Of a stretch of 64,000 nucleotides of DNA, positions 1 through 50,300 are shown piece after piece. Made by a program: the position numbers and the translations under genes. The notes beneath the pieces were generated by a model. That model did not search any database and was not told the origin of the DNA. It saw nothing but the letters and a program-made list of their open reading frames with translations. How positions within the stretch are numbered: position 1 is the stretch's first letter; every line of letters begins with the position of its first letter. The DNA comes from Megaleporinus macrocephalus (Eukaryota > Chordata > Actinopteri > Characiformes > Anostomidae): positions 41,729,622-41,793,621 of the forward strand of contig CM038717.1 in NCBI GenBank assembly GCA_021613375.1. The letters are read 5' to 3'.

Positions 1-631
1 TTGTCATTGTAGATGCTTTAAAGCTGTAGACGACTGAACACTAGCCATGTGAAAGTGTTTCCTGGTTTCTATAAGGGATGATTTAGACATGACTTATGAT
101 CTCTGTTCACGTCGAACAGCAAGAGGAAACACAACACCCAACAACAACTACTTTACAGGGTTGATATAACTTGAAAACATGACATACGAATTGATGCCCA
201 GCAGAAAACCAGGAACGCTAGAGCCATTTGTAGCCTCAGACTTTTAAATTACCACGAAAGTGCAACTAAAATATTCTGGAATTCACTGACTTGGAAGACT
301 AACTGTTCTCTGTAGTCGAGGACCTTAGATTTTAGGGCACATACTGTAGCATACATACTGCAATAAGATTAGTATGTTTATTTTAAACATTTTTCTGTCA
401 TCTTTTCTTGGTTTTTAAGTATGTCCTCAAGTATTTTTATATAAAGTTGCAGTACTAACTAAAACTTACTTGCCGGTTATGGTGAAACCTATAATAAAAT
501 TTTTATTATACATTAAAAAAAACAAAAACACCAGGACTGAGATAAAAAGCCAGATAGAAAGTCTTGGTAAAGTCATGCAAAGTTGGTCAGATTCCTAGAC
601 AGAGTGTTTCAAACAGGCCACTCTTGTCTAC
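1..631. other. Intron of pde4dip, no exon recognised
   Basis: AT-rich sequence downstream of exon 33. I see no credible exon or repeat array here; the remaining C-terminal exons must lie further left. Confidence 0.6.
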
Positions 632-36029
<35,398 letters not shown>

Positions 36030-36035
<6 letters not shown>

Positions 36036-36300
36036 CGCGTTAAATAGTTCCACAGATTTCGAAGTTAAAGCCGCATTTCTGTCTTTTTCTCTCTGTTTTA
36101 AAATCGAGCGCTGAGCAGAGAATTCAAAGCAGACGTTACTACCGCCATTTTAGAAACCGTGACATCAGCGCGCGGCTGCACCGTTGGACATTGGGGCGGG
36201 AACACACCCAGAAAGCCCGCCCTCTCGTCTCAGCGATTGGTCCAAACAAACCGAGACTTGACGCTCATTGGCTTATTTTTGTACAAACCCGGCCGTTAAT
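36030..36300 (-). promoter_or_regulatory. Probable promoter and 5'UTR of the long pde4dip isoform
   Basis: This GC/CpG-rich stretch lies directly upstream of exon 1. It holds two CCAAT boxes read on the minus strand (36190-36194 and 36236-36240) and GC boxes at 36193-36200 and 36216-36222. No TATA box is evident. The composition suits a housekeeping-type CpG promoter. The start site is not determined. Confidence 0.6.
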
Positions 36301-36904
36301 TTGAATTCGATTTGGTGATTTTTGTTTATATTTACACGGAAAATATTTATCTATTTTTTATTTTGTTGTATTTTAACGTTATTAATGTATATGTATATTT
36401 GTATACCAAAGTGCATAAAATCTGCGTATATATGACTATGATATTTAGTATCTTCACATCCGGGAAACTGGAAATAAATGGACAAAAATGTAAAGTAAAA
36501 AAAAGTTTAAAAGTTTTCTAGTTTTAACATGAAAATTAGGAATGCTGTTTCATTTCAGACGAAGAGTGGAGATGTGTTGCCCCCTACAGGCCAACATTTG
36601 AAGTTCCATCTTCATAAGTTTCTGTACAATTATTTATTTTTATTTATTTATATCATTTCTTCATTTTTGGATAGTATTCATTGATTTAGATATAAATATA
36701 TTTAGATATATCAGGACTCTTAACCCAAATAAATATATTATATCACTTAAATATAATAAATAATAACAATAATAAATTAATTAAATAGATATATTTATAT
36801 CTATTTAATTCAGTCTGAACCGTCCTCTACTGCTGCACTTCGCACTTTAAATATACAACTCTGCACATGTTAAGTTTACAGGTGTGTCTGTGCGTCTATG
36901 TCAC

Positions 36905-36942
<38 letters not shown>

Positions 36943-39819
36943 GAAGGACGGTTAGGTTGGGTGTGTTTGTTAATTCTGTAATGTTAGTTATCATGCACTG
37001 TGAGCTACTGTAACCAAAAACAAATTCCTTGTATGTGTGAGTATGCTTGGCCAATAAAGTCAAATCCCAATATTATTAATGTATTATATTATAAACATAT
37101 TTAAATTTGTTAAAGATTTAAATATGACTTATCTTAAAATATGTCTTCCTATTCTGTAAATACATTTTTAAATTTTTTTATTCATTTTGAAAAAAAAGCA
37201 AAAAGAAAAGTTTAAAAAGTCTTTCCCATTCAGATATAATAGTGGAGCAATGCTGTCCTCTAATGGTCAGTGTATGAAGTACATGTCCGCTGTATCATCT
37301 CTATATTAATGTACATTTTCTCAGTTTGTGTAAGTAAAACAAATTGGTAGCTGGATAATAAAATAAAATCAGTCGCTACACGTGAGTTTGCTGGAATAAT
37401 TTATTAAACTTTTCAGTGTTCCTTTTTAAAATAAATATATGGAAGAATATTTAAAGAAAAAAAGGAAAGCAAAGGTCTTTACAATCCATACATTTACATT
37501 AGAGAACCCTGTTCACAGAGATCCCAGGAGAGCATACATTCTGTACCGAACGCTAACACACACACACACACACACACACATACACACACACATCTACACA
37601 CACACACACAGTCAAGTGTGTCTCCATGACAATCAGGTTCCTCAGTGAAGAATTACTGAAGTACAGGATTAAATACTGTCAGCAGCCTTTGAAAAGAAGT
37701 GATGAGACAGAGAGAGAAAGAGTCCAGCTGTAACGACTAGACAGGACTTGTGAGGAGCAGAACAGAAGAAATGAGGACAAGGAGGACAAATACAGCGTTG
37801 TTCCACAATAAAAGCTTTTAAAAAGTGACTCCAGGATTCCAAGAAGGCCAGAACAGTGTGTCTTGTGTGTCTCTCTCACACACACACACACAAACAAACA
37901 CACCCACCCCTCCTTTCATGTGCGTCTGCAGTTTGTTCGTAGTTTTGCATGTAGCGCTGGTCACAGCGCGTCGCTATAGTGAGCATCATCCGTGGAAAAA
38001 TAATCAGCAGCATGTAGAGAACCATGGAAAACACACAAACACACACACACACACTTTAGTGCTCAGAGTTAAGAGTGTGTGCATGTGTGAGCGTAACCTC
38101 AGTAGTGAAGAGTGAAATAACACTAGAGTAGAAAAAACTAACTAAAAAAAAGTGCCACATGCAGACATACCTGCTGTTTACAAACACACGAAACGAAAGT
38201 AAAACACATTCATCATCTTACCTGTAATGCTCAGTAATGCTCTCTGTCAATCAAACACACACCCCTCCCCCTCCACGCCAGACAGACCCCTGAGGTCATG
38301 TGTCCCGCCCCTATATGGAAGTCTAGGTTTAAGCAGTGTCTCTCTGAGGGGGGGTAAACAATCACAGCTCCTTGTTCTGTCCTGTCTTCTCCACTTGAGC
38401 ATCACTCTGGATCCTCTGACCTACGAGCTCGCTCTTATATCAGTCCTCACGGCAGCACCTTAGAATAAGACTGCGCTTATGAAGTGTTTATGAATGGTTT
38501 AAATGAATGCTTATTTGTTATAAACACGTTATAAGGTATTAGTAAACAGCTACAACACAAGCTCTCCTATCTGTTGAGTGTGAGCTGGAGCGGGCTGGTT
38601 TAATCCAGACTGATGGAGAAGAGAGTAAACATCTAAATCTGAGCTCTAGCAGTATAAATAGGGTGGTGTCACCGTTACTCTAACAACAGGTCAGTGTCGT
38701 CCTTCTGTTTGTGTTGTAACTGCTTATTAATGAGTTTTACTTTTTGTTTATGATTCATGTAATAACCATTAATCAACTAATTTTAAATAATTCATGACCC
38801 CGTTATGTTATCCACATTTGACTGAGATTGTTGGATTCTTTTGTTGAAGCTGTCAATCTTAGGCCTGTTTCCTATACGCCATTGCTGTCCAATGTAAAGC
38901 ACATCTAATTTTTGTTGATTTTTATTTTTCTACGTCATTTGAACACGACAGCTGCTGTTTATATTGTGAGAAAGTTTCTCGATGAATGGACCAATAGAAA
39001 TGCTCTAAAATAGCTTGGAAAACATTCTGGTTCCATTGACTTACATTAGAAGTAAGGATAGTTTTTGTCCTCTCCTGTAAAGTTACTATTTTGGAGTGAT
39101 GATATTCTACCCCAGCAAAATAAACTAATAATAATAATAATAAACCCATAAACATTGAGCGTGAACTTAAAACAGTGCTAATTAGTTCTTTTAGTTAATG
39201 AATGTTATTAAATTTAATAGTGGATAAACATTCAGTGCTACAGACAGATTTCCCCACTGATCCACCAGGCTTTAAGCAATCGTCCAATCAGAATTCAGAA
39301 TGCTACTTTCTCACTGCTGTATAGCTCTGTAGATATAAAAGGCCAAGAGCTGCATGTGGATCAGCTATTACCACATCAGTTCAACAGGCGGGACTCCTCG
39401 ACAGCCTTAACCTCCAGTGGATCCAGTTTCAGTTACGCCAGCGTATTTAAACATTCCCCTCAGAGCAACACTGCTCAGACCCTGACTTCCTTATATGGGC
39501 GTCCGCAATGACACCTGAGCTCTATGCCGCATGTGCTCGTCACATGATCTGATCAGCGAAGACAGAGATCAAGGCAGCCCGGTGATAGCGCGGTTCCGCA
39601 GGTGCCTGAGTGGACGCACGCAGGTCCAGTGAGCACACCCACTCTCCGACGGCCGATAGGACAGCGAAGGAAGCAGCTGGTGAGCCGGTAAAGATGTAGC
39701 CAGACCCGCCTGTGTGGCCAATAGAGGAGCAGGAGGAGGCGCAAGCAGCTGGTTCTTTAGCCAATAAGAATGCATAACTCAGGAGCCAATAGGAGACTGA
39801 GTAGTGAAAGAGCGAGGGG
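36301..39819. other. Intergenic region between camsap1 (3') and pde4dip (5')
   Basis: No exon recognised. It contains a GT/TA run at about 36905-36941, CA-rich runs at about 37556-37612 and 38036-38055, and the repeat at 38880-39060. The camsap1 3'UTR should occupy its right part. A minus-strand AATAAA at 38921-38926 is one possible poly(A) signal, but it falls in a repeat. Confidence 0.55.
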
Positions 39820-40110
39820 TCACTTCCTCTTGGAGGAGCCGGGCCGCTTGACCTGCCACAGGTGGTTGTGGATGGTGATGGCGTCCACGCTGACGGACAC
39901 AGTCTTGGTGGGGATGACGGTGAACTGCTTGCGGTCGCTGCTGTATTTGAAGAGCTTGTCGATCATCTTGCGGGTGATGGCGCGGGGGCCCGTGCCGGCC
40001 AGCTTCAGGATCTCCTCCGTGTCCGGAGCGAAGACATACAGCGCCCGGAACTGGCAGCCACCGTCACGGAACAGGATCATCAGGTGGTTGGACTCGCAGC
40101 GCTCAATTTC
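39820..40110 (-). CDS. camsap1: camsap1 terminal exon (CKK domain end, stop codon)
   Basis: It encodes EIERCESNHLMILFRDGGCQ then FRALYVFAPDTEEILKLAGT and onward to SVDAITIHNHLWQVKRPGSS, stopping with TGA at 39820-39822. It resembles CAMSAP1 (PDTEEIYKLTGTGPKSITKK) more than CAMSAP2 or CAMSAP3. The acceptor is aacag. Confidence 0.97.
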   Translation of the reverse strand, partial: EIERCESNHLMILFRDGGCQFRALYVFAPDTEEILKLAGTGPRAITRKMIDKLFKYSSDRKQFTVIPTKTVSVSVDAITIHNHLWQVKRPGSSKRK

Positions 40111-43100
40111 CTGTTAATACAAAACAGAAATAAATAAAGGAGGAGCCACGCAAACAATCAACTCTCTTTCCAACCTGCTTACATCATTTTCTCAGACATA
40201 CATACATACACTCCCTATACATACATACACTCCATATACATACACACACTCCATATACATACATACACTCCATATACATACACACACTCCATATACATAC
40301 ACACACTCCATATACATACATACACTCCATATACATACACACACTCCATATACATACATACACTCCATATACATACACACACTCTATATACATACATACA
40401 TACACTCCCTATACATACACACACTCCATATACATACACACACTCCATATACATACACACACACTCTATATACATACATACATACACTCCCTATACATAC
40501 ACACACTCCATATACATACACACACTCCATATACATACATACACTCCATATACATACACACACTCCATATACATACATACACTCCCTATACATACACACA
40601 CTCCATATACATACACACACTCCATATACATACACACACTCCATATACATACACACACTCCCTATACATACACACACACTCTATATACATACATACATAC
40701 ACTCCCTATACATACACACACTCCATATACATACACACACTCCATATACATACATACACTCCATATACATACACACACACTCCATATACATACATACACT
40801 CCATATACATACACACACATTCTATATACATACATACACACACTCCATATACATACATACACTCCATATACATACACACACTCCATATACATACACACAC
40901 TCCATATACATACACACACACTCTATATACATACATACATACACTCCCTATACATACACACACACTCCATATACATACATACACTCCATATACATACACA
41001 CACACTCCATATACATACATACACTCCATATACATACACACACACTCTATATACATACATACATACACTCCCTATACATACACACACACTCCATATACGT
41101 ACATACACTCCATATACATACACACACATTCTATATACATACATACACACTCCATATACATACATACATACACTCCCTATACATACACACACACTCTACA
41201 TACATACACACACTCCATATACATACATACATACACTCCATATACATACACACACATTCTATATACATACATACACACTCCATATACATACATACATACA
41301 CTCCCTATACATACACACACACTCTATATACATACACACACTCCATATACATACATACATACACTCCATATACATACACACACACTCCATATACATACAC
41401 ACACTCCATATACATACATACACTCCATATACATACACACACTCTATATACATACATACACTCCATATACATACACACACTCCATATACACATACACACA
41501 CTCCATATACATACATACACTCCATATACATACACACACACTCCATATACACACACACACACTCCATATACATACACACACACTCCATATACATACACAC
41601 ACTCCATATACATACATACACTCCATATACATACACTCCATTTACATACATACACTCCATATACATACACTCCATTTACATACATACACTGCATCTACAT
41701 ACACACACCCCCTTTACATACACACACTCCACATACATACACACTCTCCATATACATACACAAACTCCATATACATATACACACACTCCATATACATACA
41801 TACACACACTCCATATACATACACACACACACACTCCATATACACACACACACTCCATATACATACACACACTCCATATACATACACACACACTCCATAT
41901 ACATACACACACACACACTCCATATACATACACACACTCCATATACATACATACACACACTCCATATACATACATACACACACTCCATATACATACATAC
42001 ACACACTCCATATACATACACACACTCCATATACATACACACACTCCATATACATACATACATACACTCCATATACATACACACACTCCATATACATACA
42101 CACACACTCCTTATACATACATACACTCTATATACATACATACTTGGAAATATGAAATATTAGTATTTGCCAGGTTTAAAACTGCCACTACGTCCCTCAG
42201 AACAGACTCAGCTGACGCGTAACAGTCTGGACCAAATGTGAAAGTTCGCAGGTGTGGATCTGTATCGGTGGTGACAGGACTCACCTCCAGGATGGCGTTC
42301 TTCTGCGCTTCATTGACCTTGCCAGCCAGACAGCAGTGAGCGATGGCGTTCTGAATGATCGGCTTATTGGACTTAGCGCTGGGTTCCTTAAACAGCCTCG
42401 GGCCTGAGACACACGGCAGAGCACGCAAAGGAAGTTAGGATAAACACAAACACGATGGAGTCATAGTTATTTATAGACCACATTAAACACAACAGATCAG
42501 ACCACCTCCCTGTATCTCCACTCACTGTCCACTGTATCAGCTCCACTGACCATACAGGAGCTCCACTCACTGTCCACTGTATCAGCTCCACTGACCATAC
42601 AGGAGCTCCACTCACTGTCCACTGTATCAGCTCCACTGACCATACAGGACCTCCACTCACTGTCCACTGTATCAGCTCCACTGACCATACAGGACCTCCA
42701 CTCACTGTCCACTGTATCAGCTCCACTGACCATACAGGACCTCCACTCACTGTCCACTGTATCAGCTCCACTGACCATACAGGACCTACACTCACTGTCC
42801 ACTGTATCAGCTCCACTGACCATACAGGAGCTCCACTCACTGTCCACTGTATCAGCTCCACTGACCATACAGGACCTCCACTCACTGTCCACTGTATCAG
42901 CTCCACTGACCATACAGGACCTCCACTCACTGTCCACTGTATCAGCTCCACTGACCATACAGGACCTCCACTCACTGTCCACTGTATCAGCTCCACTGAC
43001 CATACAGGAGCTCCACTTACAGACTGTAGTTCATCTGATTCTCTGTATACTTTATTACTCTGTTCTTTAATGATCAGGACCCCCACAGGACCACCACAGA

Positions 43101-46100
43101 GCAGATACTGTTAGAGAGGTGGGTCATTCTCAGCACTGCAGTGACACTGACGCGGTGCTGGTGTGAGTGGATCAGACACAGCAGTGCTGCTGCTGGAGTG
43201 TTTAAACACTGTGTCCACTCACTGTCCACTCTATTAGACACTCCTACTACTTGCTGGTCCACCTTGTAGATGTAAAGTCAGAGACAGTAGCTCATCTGCT
43301 GCTGCACAATTTGTGTTCCTCTAGTCCTTCATCAGTGGACACAGGACGCCGCCCACAGGACACTGCTGCTGGTTGGTGGGCGATTCTCAGTCCAGCACTG
43401 ACACTGAGGTGTCTGATCCACTCACACCAGCACAACACACACTAACACACCAGTCAGTGTCACTGCAGTGCTGAGAATGACCCACCTCCCTAATAGTATC
43501 TGATCTGTGGGGGTCCTGTGGGGGTCCTGATCATTAAAGAACAGAGTAATAAAGTATACAGAGAATCAGATGAACTACAGTCTGTAAGTGGAGCTCCTGT
43601 ATGGTCAGTGGAGCTGATACAGTGGACAGTGAGTGGAGGTCCTGTATGGTCAGTGGAGCTGATACAGTGGACAGTGAGTGGAGCTCCTGTATGGTCAGTG
43701 GAGCTGATACAGGGCTGTTAGTTGATGGTGAGATCAGAAACGATATATATATATACTCTGGACTGAATGAATCTGATCAGACTCCAAATGTCTCATTAAG
43801 AAGGGTCCGTGTGTGTGAGTGTTGCCCACCATTGTATTCTGCTACAGAGGTGATAGATGATGCTGTGGAGCCGTTGTCCCAGTCTCTCTCCATGTTCCTG
43901 CTGGCATTTCGACTCAACATCGGGAATGACTCCACTGACTCGCCCCTGATACAGGAACAGAGGTTAGATAAGCTCTCACTCTCCAACGACCACAAAGTAT
44001 CAAACCACAGACACACACACACACAGTCTAAATCTATTCCTTTCATTCCTCTAACACACCTCTGTGAGCCCCCTCCAGATGTTACGCTGTCCGCTTCAGT
44101 AGCAGCGGAGGCCAGAGAGAGGGAGGAGCCAGACGGAACAGCACACAGACTCCCAGCTGAGGAGAGAGAGAGAGAGCGAGATGGAGAGATGGAGAGATGC
44201 TATATCAAAATATTCATCTAGATATGTGTCTTCATATTATCCAATATTGACAATTACAACATGCTTTTTCTAATTACAAGTGAACAGCTAGACTTGTTCC
44301 TCCAAGTGTACTTCGCCATCTAGTGTACAAAATTAGGCATTGCACAGATTTTTGCTGCTAATATTAAACTGTGGACAGAATAATTCAGCAAATGTATTTG
44401 AAACTAAATCTCATGTTTTAATGAATAGTATTTATATGCTGTGAGTTAGGCGCTCGTACGGGTGGTGCTGCCGGATTCTCTGCGGTGGACAGATTTGGGG
44501 CGGGGCTTCCTGTGTCGTGGGCGGGGCTTAGCTACCCCTTGCTCCTCCAACAATTCCTGCTGTTTCCTGCGCAGGTACTCCTGCTTGATGAGTTCCCTGC
44601 GGGCCTTTTCCTCCTCCTTACGCACACGCTCCTCCTCCGCCTTACGCCTGAAACAGACACACCCACACACGATGCATCAAAACAAGGTATAGACAACCAT
44701 AACACGAACAGATCAGGAGCTGCAAGTATGTACGTAAATAAAAGAGGCATCAGCCCTAGTCAGATATTTTACATATGTTCGACACCCCACCCTCCTATTT
44801 TAATGGTACAACATTATTTTTCACCCTCCAAATCCTCCAGAGTCCAGTGGTGGAGCGTTACACCACTCCAGAGTCCAGTGGTGAAGATTTACACAACTCC
44901 AGAGTCCAGTGGTGGAGATTTACACAACTCCAGAGTCCAGTGGTGGAGCGTTACACCACTCCAGAGTCCAGTAAAGGAGCTTTACACCACTCCAGAGTCC
45001 AGTGGCGGAGCGTTACACCACTCCAGAGTCCAGTGGCGGAGCGTTACACCACTCCAGAGTCCAGTGGCGAAGTTTTACACCACTCCAGAGTCCAGTGGCG
45101 GAGCGTTACACCGCTCCAGAGTCCAGTGGTGGAGCTTTACACCACTCCAGAGTCCAGTGGTGGAGTTTTATACCACTCCAGAGTCCAGTGGTGGAGCTTT
45201 ACACCACTCCAGAGTCCAGTGGTGGAGCGTTACACCACTCCAGAGTCCAGTGGCGGAGTTTTACACCGCTCCAGAGTCCAGTGGTGGAGCTTTACACCAC
45301 TCCAGAGTCCAGTGGTGGAGTTTTATACCACTCCAGAGTCCAGTGGTGGAGTTTTATACCACTCCAGAGTCCAGTGGTGGAGCTTTACACCACTCCAGAG
45401 TCCAGTGGTGGAGCTTTACACCGCTCCAGAGTCCAGTGGTGGAGCTTTATACCACTCCAGAGTCCAGTGGTGGAGCTTTACACCGCTCCAGAGTCCAGTG
45501 GTGGAGCTTTACACCACTCCAGAGTCCAGTGGTGGAGTTTTATACCACTCCAGAGTCCAGTGGTGGAGCTTTACACCGCTCCAGAGTCCAGTGGTGGAGC
45601 TTTATACCACTCCAGAGTCCAGTGGTGGAGCTTTATACCACTCCAGAGTCCAGTGGTGGAGCTTTACACCGCTCCAGAGTCCAGTGGTGGAGCTTTACAC
45701 CGCTCCAGAGTCCAGTGGTGGAGCTTTACACCGCTCCAGAGTCCAGTGGTGGAGCTTTACACCGCTCCAGAGTCCAGTGGTGGAGCTTTACACCACCCCA
45801 GTCCTGGATTAGTGATCTTTGTCTTGTGTGCAGCTGCTCAGACACAGAAACCCATTTGGTGATGCTCCTGGTGATCACTTCTTGTGCTGATGTTGCTTCC
45901 AGATGCAGTTTGGACTTTATTGAGTGATGGTGAGCAGAGGATAGTCGATTTTTACTACACGCTTCAGCACTTGGCAGCCACGCTCAGTGGGTTTGCTGCT
46001 TCGTGACTGAGCTGTTGTTGTTTTCAGATCCATCCACTTCACGACAGCAGCACTTACAGTTGATCAGACTGCAGATCAAGCAGAGGACGAATTTCATAAC

Positions 46101-47298
46101 CGACTCATGGCAAAGGCGACATCCAACGGCATTCCTTCAGTACGACCCATTCTGCTGCCAGTGTTTTTCTATGGAGACTGCTTGGCTACGTGCTTGATTA
46201 TATACACCAGGGGTCACTAACAGGCAGACCGCGGTCCGGATCCGGACCCAAACGTTGTCCAATGTGGACCCAAACTGATAAACTATTGAGAATGATTTAA
46301 TGTAGACTGTGTTTATTTTAAAAGGTAGAGCTTTTCTAGTCTTTACGGTATACGGGCTTTACAGCACAGTGAACTCAGAGACCAATCACGTGCACTGTAA
46401 GATCACCGAAGGCTCCTCAGCCAATCAGATCTGTGCAGATTGGGGCGTGCGGTGCACACACAGGCGAGGTATGAAGCGAGAAGCAGCAGCAGTCGGAGAC
46501 TAAAGCGAGTCAGAAAGAATAAGGAGCTCTAAAAACAGAAAAGTGAACAGAGAGAACTGAGAGTTTAACAGGAACGGTTCTGGAATGAACCTGCTTGTCT
46601 AGTTCTGGAGAACACCGCTCTGTACAACCAACATGTTCATCTGAGAAGCTGAGTTAACAAGAAGACACACGTTTATTTACTTTCTCTATAAATAAACACT
46701 TTAAGATGCTCTTTTTTTAAAAGCATTTTGTTTTGTTTAATGTAGCTCTAGTTTTTACTGAAGTGAGGATGGTATTTCAGTAGCTGATGGTATGAGATGC
46801 TGATACTAGACTACTTCAGTAAACAGGATACACCACTGAATCAGAACACACGTTAGAAATGATGATGGTCCAGACCGGCCTGAGGAGATCTCCTCTAACT
46901 GGACCGTACTGACTCTAATAAAACACCCCTGATATACACCTACTACTAAAGCGTGTGACTGAACCACCTGAACAAAACAATTAAGAGGGGTGTCCACATA
47001 CTTTTGGTCAAATAGAGGTTCTTTGTACTCAGCAGGAACAGAATGATTGATTAATGCTGATTGGTAAAGAACTCCAGCCTTTACATGATGTTCACCTTTA
47101 ACCCAAATTACAATCAACTAGCAAAGCTCTGAGTGATGCACATCAGAGTTGCTGGGGTTACCTGGCTTCGTCTCGCTTGAGCTCTGACTCCGCCTCCAGC
47201 TGCTGTTTGCGTAGTCGCGCCTCCTCAGCCTTCTTCTGCTGCTTCAGTAGAAACGCAGCCCGCTTCTTAGCCAGTTCATCTGCAGCCTTCTGGTCATC

Positions 47299-47369
<71 letters not shown>

Positions 47370-50300
47370 CCAGGATTTATACAAGCTTTCTATGCAAAAG
47401 CATCTTTTAAAGCCGCACTGCACCGTTTTCTTATTAAAGGGAACCCCGGCTGGTAACACGTTAGCCTTAATATGGTGTAATGACTCTAAATTATTAGTAC
47501 AGGTTGTTAAAAATCACTAAAAGTATCAGATTTATTAGATTTTGTGTAAAATCCGCTGCACGTGGGTCTCCATTGTTGTATCTACTGACGTGATCAGCGG
47601 GTAGTGACGTCAAATGGTTTCAGTAACCGGCCGTCACGCTCGAGCACAGCTAGCTACTAAACATGCTACTGTTCAGTCTTTACAGTTTGAACTAGAACTC
47701 AACATTTCTGACATCAGCGGTGACATCACACACCACGTTAGTGTAAATGGTGAACAGAGAGGGTGGAGGAGAGAGTGACACAGTGCTGGAGTTGTTGTGA
47801 AACTGTGTGTTGGTGTTGACGGAGAAGGAGAGTGTCTGTTAAAGGAGCTCCGCTTTCTAGCAGAAACATTCACGCTCAGTAAACAGCTAGATACACTGAA
47901 CGGGAGTGTCTCTGAGCTTCACACCCCTTTATTAGTGAGTAGTATGTTCACTACTAAGACTGTACTTTCACCTTCAGGATCCACAAACGAGGAGAAGCAG
48001 CTGACGCTAACGCTAAACGTTCTCAGGAGAGAATCCAGCGCATGTTCACGTTCACGGTTCTTCTCGCGGTTCTCCATAATCTGGAGCTTCTGGACTTCCT
48101 GTGTGGGGAAACTGTGGCACTGCATTGTGTTTTAGTCTCCGCTTAAAACCAACAGCCTCCGTCAAGTCTCTCACCAGTGGTGGTCTACTGACTCAAACTC
48201 ATCCAGACTGAAGTGAGGAGAGCAGAGCGGGGGTCTTTGGGTAGCTGTGTTGGTCCACACGCTGCTTCACTAACTATTCTCCTTGTTTATGTTTGTGAAG
48301 CTGTTTAGACTAATATCAGTCTTCACACTGCCTTTCACTGAAACATCAACAACACAATGTACATGTTTTTCTTTAAGCTAGGTTAGTAACTAACACTCAC
48401 TCCTTCACACCACAGTCCAGTTCAGACCTGAAACCATCTGACCTCATCTACCCAGCAGGCACTGACTTTATCTGCTTTCTGTTATGTGTCCTTCAGTGTT
48501 CAGTTACTACACAGTCACTCTTACACAGTTTTAACCTGTTATGTTTTTTGTAGACTAAATCCTCTGCTCGGAGAAGAATTGGTGATCACTCTGCGCTCGC
48601 TCAGTCGTGTAGTATGAACTGCTGAAAGACGCTCGCTGAGCCGTCACCAAATGGTGGTAAAGCTGGTGGTAAAGCTAAGGCGGAGCTAACCTCTAGCTAG
48701 CTGGCTAAGGCAGAGATAGATGCTAAGTTTAGCTGTCTTTGCTTCAGCTGGGCAGCACATAAAACAGTGACAACTAGAACATCAAGATGTGGGTTCTGAG
48801 CAAGAAAAACCCAATAAAACCACATAGTTTATCAAGAAGATCCACAAAGAACCAGCTTATCTTTTACCAGTGGTGCTAGCATTAGCTGGATTAGCTAGTT
48901 AGCTAACATTAGAGTCCAGTGGCTTCAAACTTTGTTCTTCTTCACTGGTGTAAGAATTATAAGCACCGTATCAACTGCAGCTGGTTGTTCTTCTCTCTCT
49001 CATCACAAGAAAAGTTCTAAAATCAGAACTGGGGAGTTTTTTAGGAACACAGAACTGCAGCTGCTGAACAGACAGAACCTCAACGACTCAGTAGAGGCTC
49101 AGTAGCGGCTCAGTAGAGGCTCAGTAGAGGCTCAGTAGAGGCTCAGTAGAGGCTCAGTAGAGACTCAGTAGAGACTCAGTAGAGACTCGGTAGAGGCTCA
49201 GTAGAGACTCAGTAGAGACTCAGTAGAGACTCAGTAGAGACTCGGTAGAGGCTCGGTAGAGGCTCGGTAGACACTCGGTAGAGGCTCGGTAGAGGCTCGG
49301 TAGAGGCTCGGTAGAGGCTCGGTAGAGGCTCAGTAGACGCTCAGTAGAGGCTCAGTAGACGCTCAGTAGACGCTCAGTAGACGCTCAGTAGACGCTCAGT
49401 AGAGACTCAGTAGAGACTCAGTAGAGGCTCAGAAGTTAACAAGCAGAACTAAAATTAGAATTTAGATCTTTTTAACCCACAATGGTGTCTGAATACACAA
49501 GGAAGCCACTGTGAAAAGGTTTACAGGGTCTTTGGTTGTCTGTTTTCAGGTCTGCCGCACATGTTGCCCCGGAAACGGCTACTACACCAGACCTAACAAT
49601 CAGACGTGTCTTAACAATCAGGATCTCCTTTAGGAACATCTACGTTACCTTAAAGAAAAAGCCCAGTCCTGATTTCTGCTCGCCTTCTGCTTCTGCACCA
49701 GAGTCTGGGTTGGCCAGATCAGACAGGTCCACCTCGATCAGCTGAGCTTTTGTCCGGCTCTCCTCACACGGAACTGGAACGTTTTCCTTTCCAGAGCCTC
49801 CAGACCCACTCCTCTCACGGCCCGGTTCTGCCTGCGGAATCTCTACTGTAGGCGGGTCCGCTTTTGGAGACTCTGGACCGTCTGATCTTCGGTTGGCAGC
49901 ATCTTGGAGACGGAACGTGGCGTTCCGAGCCAAGCCTCGGGCCGAGCTGCGTCCATTTGTTTTGTCTCCGCCCTCTTTACCGACGCCATCTTCCTCGTTT
50001 TCTGCCCGGGGTGTCCTGCTGACCGGCGAGGGTCTGGAGTCAGCTACGTTGGCCTTGGAGCACTTGCTCAGCTTGAGCTCGGCAGGTTTGGTCCGAGGGG
50101 TGCGGCCTGAGCTAAGCTTGGGGGGGCGTCGGGTTGCGGTGGAGATCTCCACGAACTGCACGGAGGGGCGAAGCTTAGGCTCGTTGGGTTCGCTGGGAGA
50201 CTGAGGCTTCTCCTGCGTGGGCGACAGCGCCGTCTGCCTCATGAGCAGATCCTGCTGGACAGAAAGCTGCATCATCTGCTGCTGGATGGCTCCAATGGCG

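Noticed and set aside
40184..42141. Many minus-strand ORFs rich in Cys, Tyr and Val
   Set aside because: Translation of the ATACATACACACTCC array in the last camsap1 intron.
44485..45927. Plus-strand ORFs of 286-480 codons
   Set aside because: Open in three frames at once over a 31-bp minisatellite; part also overlaps the antisense of a camsap1 exon.
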